A stretch of 64,000 nucleotides of DNA from Actinomycetota bacterium (lineage in GTDB: Bacteria; Actinomycetota; Geothermincolia; Geothermincolales; RBG-13-55-18): the NCBI GenBank assembly GCA_014360655.1, contig JACIXC010000005.1, forward strand, positions 1 through 64,000, read 5' to 3'. Both the position numbers and the translations under genes were made by a program. Under the pieces are notes generated by a model that saw only the letters and a program-made list of their open reading frames with translations, had not been told where the DNA came from and made no database searches. This document shows positions 60,559-64,000 of this stretch, in pieces (the stretch's first letter is position 1; each line of letters starts with the position of its first letter).

Positions 60559-63500
60559 TCAGGGGTTGAAGGTGTAGCCGCTCAAGGTGTCCCCGGCGGG
60601 GCAGGAGCCGCGGTAGACGGCGTACATGGGGCGCTCCACCACCACCGGACGGTCGCTCATCACCTCGCAGGAGACGTCGTGCCCGGCGCCCACCACGTCG
60701 TTCACCCTCACGGAGACCCTCGTCTTCGCCGGGACGGTCACCGCGTGGCGGCGCAGGAAACCGTCCTCGAGCATGAAGCGCAGCTCCGCCTGCGCCGGCT
60801 CCTCGCCCGGGTTCATGAGGCATATCCACTCCTCGAAGCCGTCCCGCGTGCAGCCCTCGGCCAGGTACCAGGAGGAGCCCGGCTTGTTCACCCCCATGGT
60901 GTTGGAACCTTCGTCTATGGCCGAGCGGTAGAGGAAGTACATGGGCCGCTCCACCACGATGGGCCGCTCCGAGGTGACGAGGGTGGAGACGTCGTGCTGC
61001 CGCGCCACGTCGTTGTTCACGTTCACCGTGAAGCGGGAGTGAGGCGCCAGGGGGTAGCGGCGCTCGATGCGCCCCCCGTCCTCCATGATGTAGACGAGGT
61101 GGGCGGTGGTCGGCTCCTCGCCGGGGTTCATGAGGCATATCCACTGGTTGAAGCCGGTGCGGGTGCAGCCCTCGGCCAGGTACCATTCCCGTTCCGGCCT
61201 CACCGCCCCCATGACGTTGTGCCCGCCGTCCCACATCCCCTGGTAGAGGAAGTACACCGGCCTTTCCGCCACCACGGGGACGTCCGAGGTCACCCGCATG
61301 GACACGTCGTGCCCGGGGCCGACCTCGCGGTTGACGGATACGGTGTCGCGGCTCCAGGGCCCCACGCGGTAGGTGCGCTCCCGGTAGGCCCCTCCCTCCA
61401 TCATGTACTCCACCCTCACCACGGCCTCCCTGCTTCCGGGGTTCTGCAGGCACAGCCAGGTGTCGAAGCCCTCGCGGGTGCATCCCTCCGCGAAGTACCA
61501 TGCGCCGCGGGGGAAATGGGCCCCCTGCCCGGTGTGCCCTCCCCGCAGCTCCCGGCCGCCCGACCCCCGGTAGGAGAAGTAGATGGGGCGCTCGGAGACG
61601 ATGGGGCGGTTGGAGGTGACCTGGATGGAGACGTCCTTCCCCGCCCCCACCTCGCCGTTGACGAAGATGGTGGTGCGGGAACAGGCGGGCACGTAGTAGG
61701 TGCGGGTGGAGGCGGCGCCCTGCCCCTCCCCCAGGTAGTAGTTGACGGTCACCGCCGCAGCCTGGTCGCCCGGGTTCTGCAGGCACAGCCAGGTCTCGAA
61801 TCCGGGGCGGGTGCATCCCTCGGCGAAGTGGTTGGTCTGGCTGATGTTGTTCCCCACGAAGACCAGGACCTCGCCGGAGGCGCCCGCCTGCGAGCGGTTC
61901 CCCGCCGCGTCCCAGGCCTCCACCCGCAGGGCGTGGAAACCGTTCTTCACGGAGGAGGTGTCCCAGGATACCGCCCAGGGTGGGGAGGCGCACTCGCCGA
62001 TGGGCCTGCCGTCCACGAAGAAAGCCACGCCCCCCTCCTTCAGGTTGTCGCGCAGCTCGGCGCGCACCGCCACCATGCCCCTCACCCAGTCGACGCCCGT
62101 GGGCTCGACGATGCGGGCGGCGGGAGGGGTGACGTCCTTGTGGAAGAGCACGGGCGGGGTGCGGAAGGAGCGGCCGGAGGCGTCCTCTATGACCGCCTCC
62201 AGCACGTGCTGGCCGTCCGTCAGGCCGGAGAGGTCCAGCACCGCCCGGTTATCCGCGCCGGTCGCCCGCTCGCTGCCGTCCACCAGCCAGGTCACCCCGG
62301 CCACCCCGGAGCCCGCGTCCGAGCAGGAGACCTCGGCCAGCATGGTGTCCCGGTGATAACTTCCAGGGGACGGCGAGACGATGGAGCCCGCGGGGTCGGT
62401 GAAGTCCGCCCGGTAGGGGAAGGACTGCGCGGCGGACGCGTTTCCCGCGCGGTCCTCCGCGTAATAGTGGATGATGTGCTCCCCTTCCGGGAGGGGTATG
62501 GGCTCGGAGTAAACGGTCCAGGAGGGTTGCTCGTCGAAACGGTAGAGGGCGCGCGCCACGCCGGAGAGGGCGTCCGTGCCGGTGACTCTCACGCCGGGGG
62601 CGGGCCGGTTCACGTACCAGCCGTCCTTCCCGTCCGGGGGCGGGATCTCCAGCGCGGCCGCGGGCGGGGTGCGGTCGACGCACACTCCCCCCAGCACGTT
62701 CTCCGAGACGCGCTGCGCGGTGTCGGTGACCGTCACCCGGAAGTCGTAGAATCCCTCGGCGATGGAGCCGCCCGGGAAGGTCATCTCCCAGGGGGCGTCG
62801 GCGTCCCTCTCCCCTCCCGGCCATTCGCTCCAGTGCTGGGAGCCGGCGGGGCGGTAGTGGAAGTCGGCGTGGAGGATGCCGCGGTCGTAATGCTCCGGCT
62901 GCGGGGAGAGCAGCCAGTCGGCGGAGCGGTCGAAGTCGTCGGCGGCGGTGGCCCGCACCGGGAAGTCCGCGCGGTGGTAGTATCCGGGGTTTTCCATGGC
63001 CACGGAGGGATCCCGGTTGTCCTCGCGCTTGGTCAACACCAGGGCGCGGGGGGCGGTGCCCGCCGCGGCGGCGTAGAAGTACTGGCCGTCGCTGCAGCAG
63101 TCGATGCACCCCGGGTTGTCGTAGGGCATGTTCTGGAAGAAGAGGTCGTCCACGGGATACCAGGAACCCCACTCACCCGTGTGCGTATTTATCTTCCCCA
63201 CTCCTTCGTGTCCCGTGCTCCCGCCCGACTGGCGGTAGACGGCGAAGACCTGCGTGCCCAGCGAGCAGAGCTGGGGGTAGGAGGTCCAGGCGGCGTTGCT
63301 CGCGATCTCCTTGTTCTTTTCCCAGAGGTTGGAGTAGTAGCGGGAATAACATACGTAGTCCATGCCGTTGCGCACGTCCCGCACGGAGGCCATCACCATC
63401 ACCCGCCGCTCCGCCCCGTCCCACCAGGCGGTCACCTCCGGCCGGGAGCAGTCCCCCCAGCCCCGGGTGGAGATGATCTCGTTGGGGTGCCAGCGGCCTC

Positions 63501-64000
63501 CCCCGTCGTCCGTCCAGGCCTGCCACACGGGGCTGGGGGGGCCGGAGCGGCGCACGTAATAGACGCTCGCGTTGTTGTCGCCGCAGGCCTCCACGCACGG
63601 GTCCCCCGCCGCAACCCCGTCCCCCGCGTCGGAGACGCAGGAGAGGGTGGAGGCGGAAAGCTCCAGGTTGAAGCGGCGGTAGTAGACCTCGTCTCGCCCC
63701 GGGTAGTTGGAGACGTAGGCCAGGTGCACGTAGTCGCCGTGCAGGTACACGTGGGCCTCGTAGTTGTCCCAGCCAGCCTGGGAGTCCCACCAGTAGCGCC
63801 AGTTCAGGCCGCCGTCCCGCGAGGCGGCGAGGAAGAGGGCCCACTTGCCGTTGGCGTGCTCCCTCCAGGAGACCACCACGTCGTCGCCCCGCGCGTCCAG
63901 GTAGGCGTCGCGGGCCGTCCAGGACGGGTTATAGTCCATCTGCCGCACCCTCGTCCAGTTCAGGGCGCCCGGGTCCGTGGCGCGGTAGAACCAGGTGTCC
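60559..64000 (-). CDS. Exported BNR/Ig-like protein with four WYLAEG-type repeats (5' end outside window)
   Basis: About 1147 residues visible; the frame stays open to the right edge (D-T-W-F-Y-R-A-T-D-P-G), so the N-terminus is missing. The first part has BNR/sialidase-like blades (S-R-D-G-G-L-N-W, VVSWREHANGKWALFLAAS). Ig-like domains follow, with G-T-D-A-L-S-G-V-A and Y-A-E-D-R-A-G-N-A-S, typical of adhesin or glycan-binding modules. The C-terminus has four WYLAEGCTRTGF-type units (N-H-F-A-E-G-C-T, W-Y-F-A-E-G-C-T and two more), a diverged version of the repeats in the RCC1 proteins. Probably a cell-surface or secreted adhesin/enzyme. Confidence 0.75.
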   Translation of the reverse strand, partial: DTWFYRATDPGALNWTRVRQMDYNPSWTARDAYLDARGDDVVVSWREHANGKWALFLAASRDGGLNWRYWWDSQAGWDNYEAHVYLHGDYVHLAYVSNYPGRDEVYYRRFNLELSASTLSCVSDAGDGVAAGDPCVEACGDNNASVYYVRRSGPPSPVWQAWTDDGGGRWHPNEIISTRGWGDCSRPEVTAWWDGAERRVMVMASVRDVRNGMDYVCYSRYYSNLWEKNKEIASNAAWTSYPQLCSLGTQVFAVYRQSGGSTGHEGVGKINTHTGEWGSWYPVDDLFFQNMPYDNPGCIDCCSDGQYFYAAAAGTAPRALVLTKREDNRDPSVAMENPGYYHRADFPVRATAADDFDRSADWLLSPQPEHYDRGILHADFHYRPAGSQHWSEWPGGERDADAPWEMTFPGGSIAEGFYDFRVTVTDTAQRVSENVLGGVCVDRTPPAAALEIPPPDGKDGWYVNRPAPGVRVTGTDALSGVARALYRFDEQPSWTVYSEPIPLPEGEHIIHYYAEDRAGNASAAQSFPYRADFTDPAGSIVSPSPGSYHRDTMLAEVSCSDAGSGVAGVTWLVDGSERATGADNRAVLDLSGLTDGQHVLEAVIEDASGRSFRTPPVLFHKDVTPPAARIVEPTGVDWVRGMVAVRAELRDNLKEGGVAFFVDGRPIGECASPPWAVSWDTSSVKNGFHALRVEAWDAAGNRSQAGASGEVLVFVGNNISQTNHFAEGCTRPGFETWLCLQNPGDQAAAVTVNYYLGEGQGAASTRTYYVPACSRTTIFVNGEVGAGKDVSIQVTSNRPIVSERPIYFSYRGSGGRELRGGHTGQGAHFPRGAWYFAEGCTREGFDTWLCLQNPGSREAVVRVEYMMEGGAYRERTYRVGPWSRDTVSVNREVGPGHDVSMRVTSDVPVVAERPVYFLYQGMWDGGHNVMGAVRPEREWYLAEGCTRTGFNQWICLMNPGEEPTTAHLVYIMEDGGRIERRYPLAPHSRFTVNVNNDVARQHDVSTLVTSERPIVVERPMYFLYRSAIDEGSNTMGVNKPGSSWYLAEGCTRDGFEEWICLMNPGEEPAQAELRFMLEDGFLRRHAVTVPAKTRVSVRVNDVVGAGHDVSCEVMSDRPVVVERPMYAVYRGSCPAGDTLSGYTFNP

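Overview
This 64 kb window is GC-rich, gene-dense and packed with TTG/GTG starts behind strong GGAGG ribosome binding sites. The gene content points to an uncultured, anaerobic, deep-branching member of the Actinobacteriota, of the Geothermincola type. The indicators are a large secreted protein directly upstream of murJ, KGG-motif proteins, Tad-type pilin-like genes, a TatA/TatC-only translocase and large exported proteins built from WYLAEG-type repeats. The phylum is an inference from gene families, not a measurement.

Layout. 1-8.1 kb: an integrase tail, a small export protein, a KGG protein, YbaK-type deacylase, TauE/SafE permease, then an overlapping GNAT - large anchored protein - murJ operon. 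8.3-11.2 kb (minus): small membrane and zinc-ribbon proteins and a 4Fe-4S protein. 11.6-14 kb: tRNA-Pro, a CaiB-type CoA transferase and an FMN reductase. 14-23.9 kb: selenium block one: selD (itself a selenoprotein, with in-frame UGA), yedF, an intervening exported RCC1-repeat protein, selA, selB, tRNA-Sec and a LysR regulator. 24-37.2 kb (minus): the selenoenzyme user: tatA-tatC, fdhE, fdhA (UGA = Sec191, with a SECIS hairpin), fdhB, rnfC, rnfD, then a P-type ATPase and a membrane-anchored ApbE flavin transferase. 37.5-38 kb: remnants of an insertion sequence. 38-43 kb: a lipoprotein, an LsrF-like aldolase, a zinc dehydrogenase and a second 4Fe-4S protein. 43-49 kb (minus): a MacB/LolD-type ABC transporter with two lipoproteins, two TadE/G-like genes and a Phd-like antitoxin. 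49-64 kb: the exported giants: a subtilase-fold protein that has lost its catalytic residues and carries a seven-repeat FG-GAP region, a second RCC1 protein that is an inverted paralogue of the one at 16 kb, a zinc-ribbon/TPR membrane protein, a cobalamin-type radical SAM protein, and a partial BNR/Ig-like protein.

How it works together. SelD makes selenophosphate, SelA converts Ser-tRNA-Sec to Sec-tRNA-Sec, and SelB delivers it to UGA codons followed by a hairpin. Both UGA codons I could find, in selD and fdhA, have such hairpins. FdhA carries a twin-arginine signal and the Tat translocase is encoded immediately upstream, so formate is probably oxidised outside the cytoplasm. The cluster has no cytochrome b subunit. 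It has RnfC and RnfD instead, and ApbE could flavinylate RnfD, which suggests an unusual formate-to-NAD or formate-to-membrane electron route.

The most unexpected element is a minus-strand tRNA at 58365-58457. It has a GCA (Cys) anticodon and U73-CCA, but an 8-bp acceptor stem and a long variable arm, which is tRNA-Sec architecture. It sits in the same window as a genuine UCA tRNA-Sec. The two RCC1 genes form long inverted repeats that bracket the selenium and formate genes, so inversion of the segment between them is possible.
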